From Sphingorhabdus sp. YGSMI21 (GTDB lineage Bacteria > Pseudomonadota > Alphaproteobacteria > Sphingomonadales > Sphingomonadaceae), in NCBI RefSeq assembly GCF_002776575.1, contig NZ_CP022548.1, positions 2,061,001-2,125,000 of the forward strand: 64,000 nucleotides of DNA. Direction: 5' to 3'. The notes under the pieces are model-generated. The model saw nothing but the letters and a program-made list of their open reading frames with translations. It was not told the DNA's origin and made no database searches. Both the position numbers and the translations under genes were made by a program. This document shows positions 36,072-45,678 of the stretch, piece by piece (within the stretch, counting starts at the first letter, position 1; each line of letters opens with the position of its first letter).

Positions 36072-38792
36072 TCAGCCCAGCCGATCGATAGCTGCCTGCA
36101 GGCGTCCGGCTTCCGCTTCCTTGTCGGCCAGATCGGCACGGGCTTTCTCGACCGCTTCCGGTTTGGCCTTTTCGACAAAATTGGGATTACCGAGACGTCC
36201 GCCGAGTGATTTGGCTTCTTTCTGCGCGGCTTCCAGCGCCTTGTTCAGACGGGCCTTTTCTGCATCAATATCGATGGCACCGGCGAGCGGCAGCACATAG
36301 GTGGCGCCGTCGACCACAATCTGCGCGGATGGGCCATCCGGAGCCGGATCGAAGGAAATGGCCTCGAGGCGTCCGACCCGGTCGAGCGCGGCGTGCTGGC
36401 GTGTCACCTTTGCCTGCAGATGGTCGTCCCCATCACGGACATGGGCTGACATTTTGGTGCCGGGCGGGATGTTGAGCTCGACCTTGGTGGAGCGCACTTC
36501 CGAAATCAGCTTAATCAGCCAGTCGATTTCCGATTTGGCGTCTGCGTCCACGGCCGCTTTCGGCGCCGGCCATTGCGCGACGATCAGATCATATTTCCTG
36601 TCGCCCATCGCATGCCACAATTCTTCGGTAATGAACGGCATGAACGGGTGGAGCATGACGATGATCTGGTCGAGCACCCAGCCGGCCACCATCCGGGTTT
36701 CGTCGGCCGTTCCGGCATCCTCACCCTGCAGAACCGGCTTGATCAGTTCGAGATACCAGTCGCAGAACCGGTCCCAGGTGAAGTGATAGATGGTGTTGGC
36801 CGCCGCATCGAAACGCAGGTCGGTCAGCGCCTTGTCGAGCGCCTGTTGCGTCTCGACCACTTCGCTGATGATCCAGCGATTGACGGGCAGGGCGGCTTCC
36901 GGGGCAGCAAGCGTCTTGCTTGCGCCGATCCCGTTGGCCTCGCAGAAGCGCGAGGCATTCCACAATTTGGTCGCGAAATTGCGATAGCCCTCGACGCGCT
37001 TGTCATCCATCTTGATGTCGCGGCCCTGGCTTTCCATCGCCGCCATGAAGAAACGCAGAGCATCGGCGCCATATTGATCGATCAGGCCGAGCGGATCGAC
37101 GACATTGCCCTTGGACTTGGACATCTTGGAGCCATCTTCGGCCCGCACCAGTCCGTGCAGATAGAGCCGCTTCCACGGCACTTCCTTCATGAACTGGATG
37201 CCCTGCATCGCCATCCGCGCATCCCAGAAGAACAGGATGTCAAAGCCGGAGATCAGCAGATCGTTGGGGTAATGGCGTTCGAGGTCTTTGGTCTGTTCCG
37301 GCCAGCCGAGCGTGCCAAAGGGCCAGAGAGCGGAGGAGAACCATGTGTCGAGCACATCGGGATCACGGCTAAGCGTGACGTCCGCGCCTGCCTGCGCTTG
37401 TGCCTCCTCTTCGCTCATCGCGACATAGATTTTGCCATTTTCGTCGAACCAGGCCGGAATGCGATGTCCCCACCAAAGTTGCCGTGAGACACACCATGGC
37501 TGGATATTCTCCATCCAGTTGAAATAGGTCTTTTCCCAGCTCTTAGGCACAATTTCGATATCGCCGTCGCGCACGGCCTTGATTGCCGGCTGGGCGAGCG
37601 TTTCCGCATCGACATACCATTGGTCGGTTAGCCAGGGCTCGATCACCACGCCGCCGCGATCACCGAAAGGTGTCGCGATGGTGCGTGGCTCGGCATCATG
37701 TTCGACTTGTTCGCCATCCTTGTTCTCGCTGACGTGCGGGATCAGGAAACCCTGTTCCTTCAGCCGCTGGACAACCAGTTCGCGGGCGCCATTGACGCCG
37801 TCTTTCTTGAACCGGTGCAGCCCGATATATTCGTCTGGTACCAGCCCGTCGGCGGTCTGGCAGACATTGGCCTCGCCATCGAGCATGTTGAGCATCTCGC
37901 TGGCGGCAAAGCCCGCGCGCTTGCCGACCTCGAAATCGTTGAAATCATGGCCCGGCGTGATTTTCACCGCGCCCGAACCCAGTTCCGGATCGGCATGTTC
38001 GTCGGCAACGATTCTGAACCGGCGCCCGGTGATTGGCTGCTCGATTTCCTTGCCGATCACGCTCTTGTAACGCTCGTCGCTCGGATGCACGGCCACCGCC
38101 ATATCGGCGAGCATCGTTTCCGGCCGGGTCGTCGCGACCTCGATATAATCCTGCCCATTGTCCAGCGTGACGCCATCGGCCAACGGATATTTGAAATGCC
38201 AGAAGCTGCCTTTGGTGTCGACGGTTTCGACTTCCAGATCGGAAATCGCTGTCTTCAGCGCCGGGTCCCAGTTCACCAATCTTTTGTCGCGATAGATCAG
38301 ACCATCATTAAAAAGATCGACAAAGACCTTGAGCACGGCTTCGTTCATGCCCTCGTCCATGGTGAAACGCTCGTTGGACCAGTCCATCGAACAGCCCAGC
38401 CGGCGCAACTGCTTGGTGATCGCGCCGCCGCTTTCCTCTTTCCACTCCCAGACTTTCTCGACAAACTCCTCGCGGGTGAAGTCGGTGCGCTTTTGCTGGC
38501 GCTCGTTCATCTGGCGCTCGACCACCATCTGGGTGGCGATGCCGGCATGATCCATGCCGACGACCCAGAGCGCATCCTTGCCCTTCAACCGCTCGTGCCG
38601 GATGATGATGTCCTGCAGCGTATTGTCCAGCGCATGACCGATATGCAGCGACCCGGTGACATTGGGGGGCGGGTTCACAATCGTGAACGGCTCGCGATCA
38701 TCGCGTTCCGGCCGGAACAGGCCCTTGTTTTCCCAATGTTCATACCAGCGCGTTTCGATGGCGGCGGGGTCGAAATTTTTATCTAATGTCAT
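36072..38792 (-). CDS. valS: Valine--tRNA ligase
   Basis: 906 residues from the ATG at 38792 ([24 protein letters not shown]); the frame runs 45 codons further upstream through a repeat and is not used. HIGH motif HIGH at 50-53, editing domain with '[19 protein letters not shown]', KMSKS in '[16 protein letters not shown]', and the Val-type C-terminal coiled coil ending '[12 protein letters not shown]'. It charges tRNA-Val in the cytoplasm. In many alphaproteobacteria valS lies near pcm-tolC-popZ; here a peptidase and a crotonase lie between popZ and valS. Confidence 0.97.
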   Translation of the reverse strand: MTLDKNFDPAAIETRWYEHWENKGLFRPERDDREPFTIVNPPPNVTGSLHIGHALDNTLQDIIIRHERLKGKDALWVVGMDHAGIATQMVVERQMNERQQKRTDFTREEFVEKVWEWKEESGGAITKQLRRLGCSMDWSNERFTMDEGMNEAVLKVFVDLFNDGLIYRDKRLVNWDPALKTAISDLEVETVDTKGSFWHFKYPLADGVTLDNGQDYIEVATTRPETMLADMAVAVHPSDERYKSVIGKEIEQPITGRRFRIVADEHADPELGSGAVKITPGHDFNDFEVGKRAGFAASEMLNMLDGEANVCQTADGLVPDEYIGLHRFKKDGVNGARELVVQRLKEQGFLIPHVSENKDGEQVEHDAEPRTIATPFGDRGGVVIEPWLTDQWYVDAETLAQPAIKAVRDGDIEIVPKSWEKTYFNWMENIQPWCVSRQLWWGHRIPAWFDENGKIYVAMSEEEAQAQAGADVTLSRDPDVLDTWFSSALWPFGTLGWPEQTKDLERHYPNDLLISGFDILFFWDARMAMQGIQFMKEVPWKRLYLHGLVRAEDGSKMSKSKGNVVDPLGLIDQYGADALRFFMAAMESQGRDIKMDDKRVEGYRNFATKLWNASRFCEANGIGASKTLAAPEAALPVNRWIISEVVETQQALDKALTDLRFDAAANTIYHFTWDRFCDWYLELIKPVLQGEDAGTADETRMVAGWVLDQIIVMLHPFMPFITEELWHAMGDRKYDLIVAQWPAPKAAVDADAKSEIDWLIKLISEVRSTKVELNIPPGTKMSAHVRDGDDHLQAKVTRQHAALDRVGRLEAISFDPAPDGPSAQIVVDGATYVLPLAGAIDIDAEKARLNKALEAAQKEAKSLGGRLGNPNFVEKAKPEAVEKARADLADKEAEAGRLQAAIDRLG

Positions 38793-38837
38793 GGCTGGGT
38801 CTTTGGCATTGCTTTTGGCGGGAGACAACAGTGTTGT

Positions 38838-38913
38838 GCTCCGCACTTGGTGCGGAGCGCTATAAAGGGAAGTGCGATCCTGGCCTCCCGGAGCTCCGCA
38901 TCCAGTGCCGAGC
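38838..38913. repeat. REP-like paired hairpins, copy 2
   Basis: GCTCCGCA-CTTGG-TGCGGAGC (38838-38858) is a perfect hairpin and GCTCCGCA-TCCAG-TGCCGAGC (38893-38913) one with a single mismatch, in opposite orientation. The same layout as 23739-23807. It separates valS from the upstream crotonase. Confidence 0.75.
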
Positions 38914-38927
38914 ACACGGTCCCGCAC

Positions 38928-39599
38928 TCAACCGTTCAAAATCGCATCGATCTCGGCATTGGCCTTGGCCCGTAATTGCCGTTTGCAGGCCTTGAAGCCG
39001 GGCTGAGCCGCCAGTTCCCGTGCGGTGGTAACGGCCTGATCGAGCAGTTGCCCGGGGCTTGCTAGCTCGTCAGCCAGGCCAGCGCTGAGGGCTTCGACAG
39101 GGTTTAGCAAATGCGAAGACAGAGCCAAGCGGCGCCGCCAGACGGGATTGAGCCAATGGTCCAGTATCGCCTGCGGAACGGGCGGGAAGGGCAGGCCGGC
39201 CTTTGCCTCCGGCAGGCCGATTTTATAGTCGCCCTGTGCCGCGACAATCCAGTCTGCTGCCAGCGCCATGATCCCGCCCGCGCCTATCGCGTTGCCGTTT
39301 AGTGCCACCACAAAGGCGCAGGGCAGGCGATGGAGTGAGGCCGCAAAAGCATCAATGGCGGCAGCGGCCTGTTTCTGGCCGGCCTTGTCCAGCGTCGCCG
39401 CGATTTTGGTGTCCATGCCGCAGGTAAAATGCTCGCCAGCCCCGGTCAGGACAACGCCATTTTCGGGAGGGTTGTCGGCCAGTGCCTGAAAGACCGCAAT
39501 GCCGTCTTCCAGCAGCTCCGGGTGCAGCGTGTTGCGTTCGCCGTTGGTCAGCGTGACAATCATGGTGCCGTCGCGATCCTCGGTGGGGAAAAAGCTCAT
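38928..39599 (-). CDS. Enoyl-CoA hydratase/isomerase-like protein (crotonase)
   Basis: 223 residues, shorter than typical crotonases (about 260). The oxyanion parts 'VVLTGAGEHFTCGMDTKIA' and 'ALNGNAIGAGGIMALAADWIVAAQ' are present, and 'YKIGLPEAKAGLPFPP' follows. The acidic residue pair of true enoyl-CoA hydratases is not both visible, so an isomerase or hydrolase role is possible. Its ATG overlaps the S9 peptidase stop by four bases (39596-39599), so it is coupled to the peptidase. Confidence 0.85.
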   Translation of the reverse strand: MSFFPTEDRDGTMIVTLTNGERNTLHPELLEDGIAVFQALADNPPENGVVLTGAGEHFTCGMDTKIAATLDKAGQKQAAAAIDAFAASLHRLPCAFVVALNGNAIGAGGIMALAADWIVAAQGDYKIGLPEAKAGLPFPPVPQAILDHWLNPVWRRRLALSSHLLNPVEALSAGLADELASPGQLLDQAVTTARELAAQPGFKACKRQLRAKANAEIDAILNG

Positions 39600-41689
39600 T
39601 GGCCTTTGCTGTCCTGCATATCAGTAGCGGTCCATTTGCCCATCCAGTCAAATACCGTCCGGTACCATTGCACGCTGTTCTTGCCCTTGAGCACCCAGTG
39701 GTTCTCATCGGGGTAGATCAGCAATTTGGACGGAATGTCCATTTCCTGCGCAACGGTGAAGGGCATGATGCTCTGGGTATAGGGGATCCGGAAATCCTTT
39801 TCGCCGTGAATGAACAGCGTTGGTGTTTTCCAGTTGGCGATTGTGTTCACCGGATTCCATTTTTCCGGATTGGGCCGCGACCACCAGTTGCCGCCGTGAT
39901 CCCACTGGTCGAACCAGAGCTCTTCAGTGCTCAGCGCCATCGCGCGCAGGTCAAAAACACCGGCATGGTTGATCAGGCAGTCAAACCGGTCGGGCCAGTT
40001 GCCGGCAATCCAGTTCATCATATAGCCGCCGTAAGAACCGCCGAGGGCACAGGAGCGTTCACCGTCGATTTGCGGATCGGTTTCCAGTGCTGCTGCATAG
40101 CCCAGCTTCAGATCTTCGAGCGGCTTGCCACCCCAGTCCTGGTTGATGCTGTCGGTAAAGGCCTGCCCGTAACCGGCAGACCCATGGAAGTCGACCGTTA
40201 CCGCTGCATAGCCTTGCGCCGCCATCACCTTCGGGTTCCAGCGGGTGGACCAGCTGTTGCCGAAACTGCTTTGGGGACCGCCGTGAACGAGAAAGGCCAT
40301 CGGCAGTTTGCCGGTCGCGCCTTCCGGTTTGATAATCTGTCCCCAGACCGTGTCGCCATTGGCACCGGCAAAACTGAACCGTTCGATTTCGACCTTGTCG
40401 ATTTCGGCCAGTTCGGAGCCGTTGATATTGGTCAGCTGCGTGACACTTCCGTCCGGTGCGCGGCGATACAGGTCCGTTGGCGCCTGCAGGCTGTTCATCG
40501 TGAAGATCAGCGAGCCGTCCTGCAATGGTATTGTGGTACCGACATTGCCTTCCGCCGTCAGACGCGTGACTTTGCCGGTCGCGACCTCCACTGCAAAGGC
40601 GGGATGATCGAGCACGTCCTGCGCGGTCACAATGAGATATTGATTGTCCGGTGTCCAGACTATGGAGCCGACCGAACGGTCCCAGTCCTTGGTCAGGGCA
40701 ATGGCTTCGTCTTCATCGCTGCCTTGCTTGCGAAGCTTTACAACGAGTCGATCGGCCTCATAGCCGGGCCGTTCCATCGCCGCCCAGGCCAGCCATTCTC
40801 CGTCGGAAGAGAAAGCGGGCAGCGTATCGGTGGCTTCATTGCTTTGCGTATAGTTGACGGTACCCGTACCGTCGGCCTTGGCACCATATATATCGATATT
40901 GGTCGACTTGGGTTCATTCCGGTCCGCGGTCCTGAGTGCGAAGAACAGGCCGTCTTCTCCGGGCACCCAGGCGATTTCCTCGCCGCCGCCAAAGGGTTTG
41001 GAGGGGCTGTCGCCGACCAGATCACCATCCAGCGCCGCGCCGTCTCCCGCGACTTTGCCATCCTTCAGATCAAAAGCGAATATGCGGCTGTAATTGCCCG
41101 GTGTTTCCCAGCTCGACCAGTGGCGGATGAAAAGCTCGTCATATTCGCGACCGGTCCCGGGACCAGGCTCGGCCCGGTTTCCGCTATGATCGCAACCGAA
41201 GGTCGGGCAGTCTCTGGCAATATCTCCCCAAAGCGCGATTTTCTCGCCGGTCGGTGACAGCTTGAAGCCGGCGATATCAGCTTTCAGGTCGCTCGCCTGA
41301 ACCGGATTGCCGACTTGATCGCCTGCCGTGATACGCGCATGCCAGAGCTGTTCCGAACCGCTCGCATCGCTCAGATAAAAGAGGCTGCCATCGGCCGCAA
41401 AGGCCGGGCTGTGTTCGCTTTTTCCGGGAGCATCGACGATGCGAACGGGGGCTGCATCGTCCCTATTCATATCCAGCAGATAAAGCGCGCTGGACCGGTC
41501 GTAGGTTTCCAGATCGGTTTCCGTAACGTCGAAAACCGCCCATTTCTCGTCCGGAGAAACCGCAACCGATCCCATGCGCTTCAGCGTGGCGAGGTCTTCC
41601 GCCGTCATGGGCCTTGCCGAGGCCATTGCAGGAAAAGCCGCTCCGGTGACGAGCAGCGCAGTGGTAAATGTTTTGAAAAATCTTGTCAT
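39596..41689 (-). CDS. S9 family peptidase (exported), second of three
   Basis: 697 residues from the ATG at 41689, chosen because it opens the signal peptide (TRFFKTFTTALLVTGAAFPAMASA). A beta-propeller (about 50-420) with repeated WD-like blades is followed by the hydrolase domain: Ser in CALGGSYGGYMMNW, Asp in HGEKDFRIPY, His in DENHWVLKG. Resembles dipeptidyl aminopeptidase/acylaminoacyl-peptidases of sphingomonads. It overlaps the crotonase by four bases. Confidence 0.9.
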   Translation of the reverse strand: MTRFFKTFTTALLVTGAAFPAMASARPMTAEDLATLKRMGSVAVSPDEKWAVFDVTETDLETYDRSSALYLLDMNRDDAAPVRIVDAPGKSEHSPAFAADGSLFYLSDASGSEQLWHARITAGDQVGNPVQASDLKADIAGFKLSPTGEKIALWGDIARDCPTFGCDHSGNRAEPGPGTGREYDELFIRHWSSWETPGNYSRIFAFDLKDGKVAGDGAALDGDLVGDSPSKPFGGGEEIAWVPGEDGLFFALRTADRNEPKSTNIDIYGAKADGTGTVNYTQSNEATDTLPAFSSDGEWLAWAAMERPGYEADRLVVKLRKQGSDEDEAIALTKDWDRSVGSIVWTPDNQYLIVTAQDVLDHPAFAVEVATGKVTRLTAEGNVGTTIPLQDGSLIFTMNSLQAPTDLYRRAPDGSVTQLTNINGSELAEIDKVEIERFSFAGANGDTVWGQIIKPEGATGKLPMAFLVHGGPQSSFGNSWSTRWNPKVMAAQGYAAVTVDFHGSAGYGQAFTDSINQDWGGKPLEDLKLGYAAALETDPQIDGERSCALGGSYGGYMMNWIAGNWPDRFDCLINHAGVFDLRAMALSTEELWFDQWDHGGNWWSRPNPEKWNPVNTIANWKTPTLFIHGEKDFRIPYTQSIMPFTVAQEMDIPSKLLIYPDENHWVLKGKNSVQWYRTVFDWMGKWTATDMQDSKGQ

Positions 41690-41744
41690 GGGCCGCAGTT
41701 TAGCACGGCTGTCCGACAAGGCAATTGCGATTAGATCGGCGTGC

Positions 41745-42230
41745 CTATTTCTCGCTCAGCCGCTGGATCTCGCGCGCTACCAGTTCCTCGACGAGATCGG
41801 GCAGATTGGCGTCCAGCCATTGCTTGATCATCGGCCGCATCAGGTCGCGGGTGAGGTCTTCCAGCGAAGTGCCGCCGACGGGTGGTGTTGCCGGTCTGCG
41901 TTCCATCGCTTCTTTTTCGACCAGAGCCGAGAGTGACTGGCGCATGCTGTCCAGCTTGTTGTCGTCGATCAGCCGATCTTCCTTGCGGCGATCGCCGAAC
42001 ACGCCGCTGGCGGATGAGCTTTGCTGTCCCGGCAATTCTTCGGTCAGTTCCAATATTTCTTCGTCCCGGTCTGCGGGCACTATGTCGGGGACGGCTTGCA
42101 GCGCCGGTTTCGCGGAAGTCTTGCGGCGTGGCAAGGGGCGATCCTCATCGATCGCCTTGTCTTCAGCGATGATGCGTTTGATCGACGAGAGGATTTCCTC
42201 CATCGATGATTCCCTGTTCTGTTCAGCCAT
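41745..42230 (-). CDS. popZ: PopZ-like cell-pole organising protein (DUF2497)
   Basis: 161 residues from the ATG at 42230 (MAEQNRESSMEEILSSIKRI). The N-terminal amphipathic helix 'ESSMEEILSSIKRIIAEDK' and the C-terminal helical region 'LEDLTRDLMRPMIKQWLDANLPDLVEELVAREIQRL' are those of PopZ, the polar scaffold that anchors ParB/parS in Caulobacter. Between them lies a variable acidic/Pro-rich linker. It is in the usual tolC neighbourhood. Function in sphingomonads is inferred from the family. Confidence 0.85.
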   Translation of the reverse strand: MAEQNRESSMEEILSSIKRIIAEDKAIDEDRPLPRRKTSAKPALQAVPDIVPADRDEEILELTEELPGQQSSSASGVFGDRRKEDRLIDDNKLDSMRQSLSALVEKEAMERRPATPPVGGTSLEDLTRDLMRPMIKQWLDANLPDLVEELVAREIQRLSEK

Positions 42231-42285
42231 GTGCGAAACCCCCAAGCTTATACTCTGTTGCCGGATCCGATCGACGCCATCCATT

Positions 42286-43749
42286 CTATTGACGCGCCGG
42301 CGTCGCGGGCAATGGCTCTATCTCCGCTTTTTGCGCTGGCGTGTCAACGGTTCTGGTCGCTTGCGGCTCCGGATCGGGGTCGCTCTGATAATCGTAGAAC
42401 ATGTCATCGACCCGTTCGTAATTGAGGTCGGGATCATAAAGCGGCCCGCCTTCCAGTCCCAGATCGCGCGCTTCTGCTCTGCCCATGGCGGCGAGCAGGG
42501 AGAAACCCGCGACATAACTGTTGCGGCGGGCGGTCACCAGCTGGACCTGCGCATTGAGCAGTTCCTGCTCGGCGTTCAAAATGTCCAAAATGGTCCGGTT
42601 GCCGACGGAATTTTCAGCCCGCACACCTTCCAGAGACAGGCTGGCTGCAGCCACCGCCCGCTCGGAAGACTGGATCACCCGTTCCGCGGCGCGCCAGCTG
42701 GAATAGGCCGCACGGGTCTGCGCGATGACGTCGCGCTCGACGGCGATCAGCTGCTCATAGGCCTGGCCGGAACGCGCTTGTGCTTGGCGGATCTGGGCGG
42801 CCGGACGTCCTCCCTGATAGATGGGCATGCTGGCACGGACACCCACTTCGGCGGTAGATTGTTCCTGAATGAAAACGCTGCCGGGAACATTTCCGCCCAG
42901 CGTGCCGTGATAGTTCAGATAGCGCCCTTGCGCATAAGTGCTGACCTTTGGCTTGTTGCCTGCCCGCGCTGACTTGATATCAAATTCGGCCGCATCGCTG
43001 CGTTCCTTTGCGGCCAGCAAATCGGGGTTGTAGGACAGCGCCAGATCCACCGCCTGATCCGGTGTTTCCGGCATGTTCGGCAAAGGCGGGGGCGGTTCCA
43101 GATCGCCGGGTTCGTGCCCGACCAGAGCGATATAATTTTCCTTGCTGCGAATCAGGCTGGCCCGCACGGTTTCCAGGTCGCCCTTCGCCACTTCCAGCCG
43201 GGATTCCGATTGCGCCACATCGGTCCGCGTCAAATCCCCGATTTCGAATCGGTCGCTCGTCGCTTCCAGATTGACCGTTAGAACGCCGACATTGGCCCGG
43301 TTCAGCTTGACGATCGCGGTGTCGCGGATCACGTCCATATAAGTGGCGACCACATTGCTGAACAGGCTCGCTTCGGTTGCGCGGAGATCATATTGTCCGG
43401 CTTCCACTCTGGTGCGCGCCGCACGAATGGCGTTTTTGACCGCTCCTCCGGAATAGATCGGCACTTCTACCGAGCCACCCGCCGTGGACTGGCGCAGCGG
43501 GGCGGTGAAGCTATTGGCGCTGCGCAGGAAGTTTTCCTGAAAGCCGAAGTCCGTGGTGGCATTCGGCCGGCCATCGGCTTTGGCAATGGCAACGGTTTCA
43601 TCGGTTGCCCGCTGTGCTGCGCGCGCGCCCGACAAGGTGGGGTTGGTCTGATAGGCGGCTTCCAGCGCATCGCGCAACGTATCGGCTTGCACGGGGGCAG
43701 ACAGTAGCGCCACGATAGCTGTGCCAAGGAAAAGGCGGCGTCTACTCAT
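42286..43749 (-). CDS. tolC: TolC family outer-membrane protein
   Basis: 487 residues. Signal peptide (SRRRLFLGTAIVALLSAPVQA), then two repeated helical/beta hairpin units of the TolC fold ('LRDALEAAYQTNPTLSGARAAQRATDETV' and the second repeat 'DQAVDLALSYNPDLLAAKERSDAAEF'). It should form a trimeric export duct for RND/ABC efflux or type I secretion. It ends in a Pro-rich tail. It lies between a pcm-like gene and popZ, an arrangement conserved in many alphaproteobacteria. Confidence 0.92.
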   Translation of the reverse strand: MSRRRLFLGTAIVALLSAPVQADTLRDALEAAYQTNPTLSGARAAQRATDETVAIAKADGRPNATTDFGFQENFLRSANSFTAPLRQSTAGGSVEVPIYSGGAVKNAIRAARTRVEAGQYDLRATEASLFSNVVATYMDVIRDTAIVKLNRANVGVLTVNLEATSDRFEIGDLTRTDVAQSESRLEVAKGDLETVRASLIRSKENYIALVGHEPGDLEPPPPLPNMPETPDQAVDLALSYNPDLLAAKERSDAAEFDIKSARAGNKPKVSTYAQGRYLNYHGTLGGNVPGSVFIQEQSTAEVGVRASMPIYQGGRPAAQIRQAQARSGQAYEQLIAVERDVIAQTRAAYSSWRAAERVIQSSERAVAAASLSLEGVRAENSVGNRTILDILNAEQELLNAQVQLVTARRNSYVAGFSLLAAMGRAEARDLGLEGGPLYDPDLNYERVDDMFYDYQSDPDPEPQATRTVDTPAQKAEIEPLPATPARQ

Positions 43750-43770
43750 AGTATCACTCTCCCGAACGCC

Positions 43771-44424
43771 TTAAAATTTGAAGCTTTTTGCTTTTTCAAA
43801 GCCGGGCAGGGCACAGGCCCCGCAATCGGCAAAATATTGATAGCCGACATGCCCCCCTGCCGTCCGGCCCAGCGCAAGGCGGGACACGCCATCGTTCATG
43901 ACGGCACCAACAATGCGACCGTCCGGCGCAAGTTGATCGACCAGAGTCTGGGGAATTTCTTCCACCAGCCCGTCGATCACGATCACGGAATACGGCGCGG
44001 ACTGAACCCAGCCATCGGCGTGATTGCCGGTCTCTATCCGAACATTGTCAAAATCAGCCAGATTTTTAACGGCGAGCGCTGCCAGCTTGGCATCCTGTTC
44101 CACCGCGACGACAGACCCTGCGAGTTGCGCCAGTACCGCCGCTGTATAGCCGCTGGCCGCGCCAATCAGCAGGACTTTGTCATCTTTCGTCGCATGCGCT
44201 ACATTCAGCAAACGCCCGGTGGTTAGCGGTGGATTCAACGCCCGGCCGTCACCGATCTGCACCCCGCGATCGGCATAAGCGAAGCTGCGTTGTGCAGCGG
44301 GGACGAAATCTTCCCGGGCGATATGGCTCATGGCCGCGATAACCCGGGGATCGCTCACTTCGGTTGTGCGCAACTGGCTGACAACCATGGCTTTGCGCAT
44401 TTGTTTGAAATTTTCCTGGCCCAA
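43771..44424 (-). CDS. Protein-L-isoaspartate O-methyltransferase family
   Basis: 217 residues from a TTG at 44424, favoured because GAGGA lies seven bases upstream and homologues start with '..QNFEQMRKAMVVSQLRTT'. An ATG at 44463 would add 13 residues but has no ribosome site, and the longer open frame would run into the tRNA. SAM-binding 'LIGAASGYTAAVLAQLAG' and 'VVAVEQDAKLAALAVKNL' are clear. It methylates isoaspartyl residues in the family's classical role; the sphingomonad form is often only called 'family protein'. It is followed at about 20 bp by tolC. Confidence 0.85.
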   Translation of the reverse strand: MGQENFKQMRKAMVVSQLRTTEVSDPRVIAAMSHIAREDFVPAAQRSFAYADRGVQIGDGRALNPPLTTGRLLNVAHATKDDKVLLIGAASGYTAAVLAQLAGSVVAVEQDAKLAALAVKNLADFDNVRIETGNHADGWVQSAPYSVIVIDGLVEEIPQTLVDQLAPDGRIVGAVMNDGVSRLALGRTAGGHVGYQYFADCGACALPGFEKAKSFKF

Positions 44425-44634
44425 GCGTCGATCCTCGCAATGAATAGTGTGCGTCCATGCCATTTCTGTATTACGAATACAATACACTATGGCTGAGATT
44501 TTGTCGCTTCTAGCCCGCCTTGTCCCATGCGCCAAGATGGATTCCGGTGATTTTCTGCTGACTGCGTCTTTTACGCGACAAAGGAGCATTTTCGATCGAT
44601 CTGCGGCAATGGGATTGGAGGACGCAACTTTGGG

Positions 44635-44663
44635 TTGACTTTCGCTGCAAAGCGAAGCAATTC
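44635..44663 (+). promoter_or_regulatory. Candidate tRNA-Cys promoter with dyad in spacer
   Basis: TTGACT (44635-44640) and CAATTC (44658-44663) are 17 bp apart, and the tRNA begins 13 bp after. The -10 match is poor. The spacer carries TTCGCT-GCAA-AGCGAA, a perfect 6-bp dyad. Confidence 0.35.
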
Positions 44664-44676
44664 GCGCCCTCTCTCT

Positions 44677-44750
44677 GGCCCGATGGCGGAGTGGTGACGC
44701 AGCGGATTGCAAATCCGCGCACCCCGGTTCGATTCCGGGTCGGGCCTCCA
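44677..44750 (+). tRNA. tRNA-Cys (GCA)
   Basis: A 74-base cloverleaf with CCA encoded. The acceptor GGCCCGA pairs with TCGGGCC, the D-arm is GGCGGAGTGGTGACGC, the anticodon stem GCGGA/TCCGC holds the loop TTGCAAA (anticodon GCA) and the T-arm is CCGGTTCGATTCCGG. The variable loop is short. Confidence 0.95.
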
Positions 44751-44911
44751 GAGACTATCCCCATCCTTTGTCATTGATTGAATCGCCGGCGATTCGTGCG
44801 TGCTTCACCCCCCGCATCGCGCCTGCACGGGAGTTGCCGTCCGATCTTCGATGCAGGCCTGTTCGAAGCTTGGAAAGCCGCTTCCCAAGGCCGCAAGGAT
44901 AAATATTACAG

Positions 44912-44955
44912 TTTTGTTGCAGTTATATTGCATTTCTTGTCACATAAGTGTAACA
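44912..44955. promoter_or_regulatory. PhoB-box-like repeats before the TPR gene
   Basis: TTGTCAC-ATAA-GTGTAAC (44937-44954) is two half-sites repeated every 11 bp, the spacing of a PhoB box. Two weaker units in the same 11-bp phase precede it (TGTTGCA at 44915 and TATTGCA at 44926). The box ends 29 bp before the TPR ATG. Factor identity is inferred. Confidence 0.5.
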
Positions 44956-44983
44956 AAGGTCTTCAGGTAGAGGAGAAGACATC

Positions 44984-45364
44984 ATGATATCCGCAAAAAT
45001 TCTGGGTTCCGCCGCCGCTGCGTTTTTGATGGGAAACGCCGCTTCAGCCCAGCCCGCCGGCGAGATCGGTTACGAAACAGGCGCGCTCGGTTATGATGCG
45101 CTGGTTGCCGGAGATAACGCGCTGGCCTTGCAGCAGCTGGAAGCGTCCGAGCGGGAGCATGCAAAGGACCCCGCCCGACTGATCAATCTGGGCCAGACTT
45201 ATGCCCGGCTGGGACGCACGGGCGATGCCGCGCGCATGTTCATGGCGGCCAGAGACAGCAGTCGCAATTTTGATCTGGTGCTGGCCAATGGCGATGTGAT
45301 CAATTCCCGGGATGCCGCTGAACTGGCCCTGCGGAATCTCAACGAGCAGATCGCGCGCCGATAG
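44984..45364 (+). CDS. Exported tetratricopeptide protein
   Basis: 126 residues from an ATG with a strong ribosome site (AGGAG, 8 bases upstream). A signal peptide (AKILGSAAAAFLMGNAASAQP) precedes a short TPR-type helical array: 'LGYDALVAGDNALALQQLEASEREHAKDPARLINLGQTYARLGRTGDAARMFMAARD'. It is probably periplasmic and may be a small assembly or binding partner of the receptor complex downstream. It precedes a terminator, so it is a separate unit from the lipoprotein, though both leaders carry similar 11-bp repeats. Confidence 0.8.
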   Translation: MISAKILGSAAAAFLMGNAASAQPAGEIGYETGALGYDALVAGDNALALQQLEASEREHAKDPARLINLGQTYARLGRTGDAARMFMAARDSSRNFDLVLANGDVINSRDAAELALRNLNEQIARR

Positions 45365-45412
45365 ACGCCAACAGTTTCGGGGAACCACTCCCGCAGTCTT
45401 TATATTTTGAAA

Positions 45413-45441
45413 GGTGGCCGTCTTTGCGGCCATCTTTTTTT
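45413..45441 (+). terminator. Rho-independent terminator after the TPR gene
   Basis: GGTGGCCG-tctttg-CGGCCATC forms an 8-bp stem (one G-T pair) directly followed by seven Ts, 49 bp after the TPR stop. Confidence 0.85.
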
Positions 45442-45678
45442 CTGCATAATTGGCAAAGCGCATGCATGTGATCTTCCCGGTAAGCGGTTCAAATCCGCTG
45501 GACCGGGGGCGCTGAAAAATATCCGTCACAATTGAGTCTCCGAACCGTCACGCAAACAGCATCGGCGGGTCATTTCCTGTCCCTAGTGCCCTTTCCCGAG
45601 GGCGATGGGGGCCGGTTGATTCGAACCGCATCGTTTGATTCGAAAGTATCAAATCAGTTTTTTGCGGAGACCAATCCC
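45442..45678. other. Leader of the lipoprotein gene with tRNA-like arm and repeats
   Basis: No gene is supported. AGCGG-TTCAAAT-CCGCT (45483-45499) looks like a tRNA T-arm but no acceptor stem pairs with it. 45523-45551 holds the 11-bp PhoB-like repeats. TTGATTCGAA occurs twice (45616 and 45635), the second inside the dyad TTTGAT-n8-ATCAAA (45634-45653), 26 bp before the lipoprotein start. Confidence 0.45.
45523..45551. promoter_or_regulatory. PhoB-box-like repeats before the lipoprotein gene
   Basis: CCGTCAC-AATT-GAGTCTC-CGAA-CCGTCAC: three seven-base half-sites separated by four bases, giving an 11-bp period; the outer two are identical, the middle one degenerate. It lies about 128 bp before the lipoprotein start. 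No good -10 follows at the usual distance. Confidence 0.4.

Noticed and set aside
37698..38786. 362-codon plus-strand frame inside valS
   Set aside because: Antisense shadow; valS on the other strand has HIGH and KMSKS motifs over the whole stretch.
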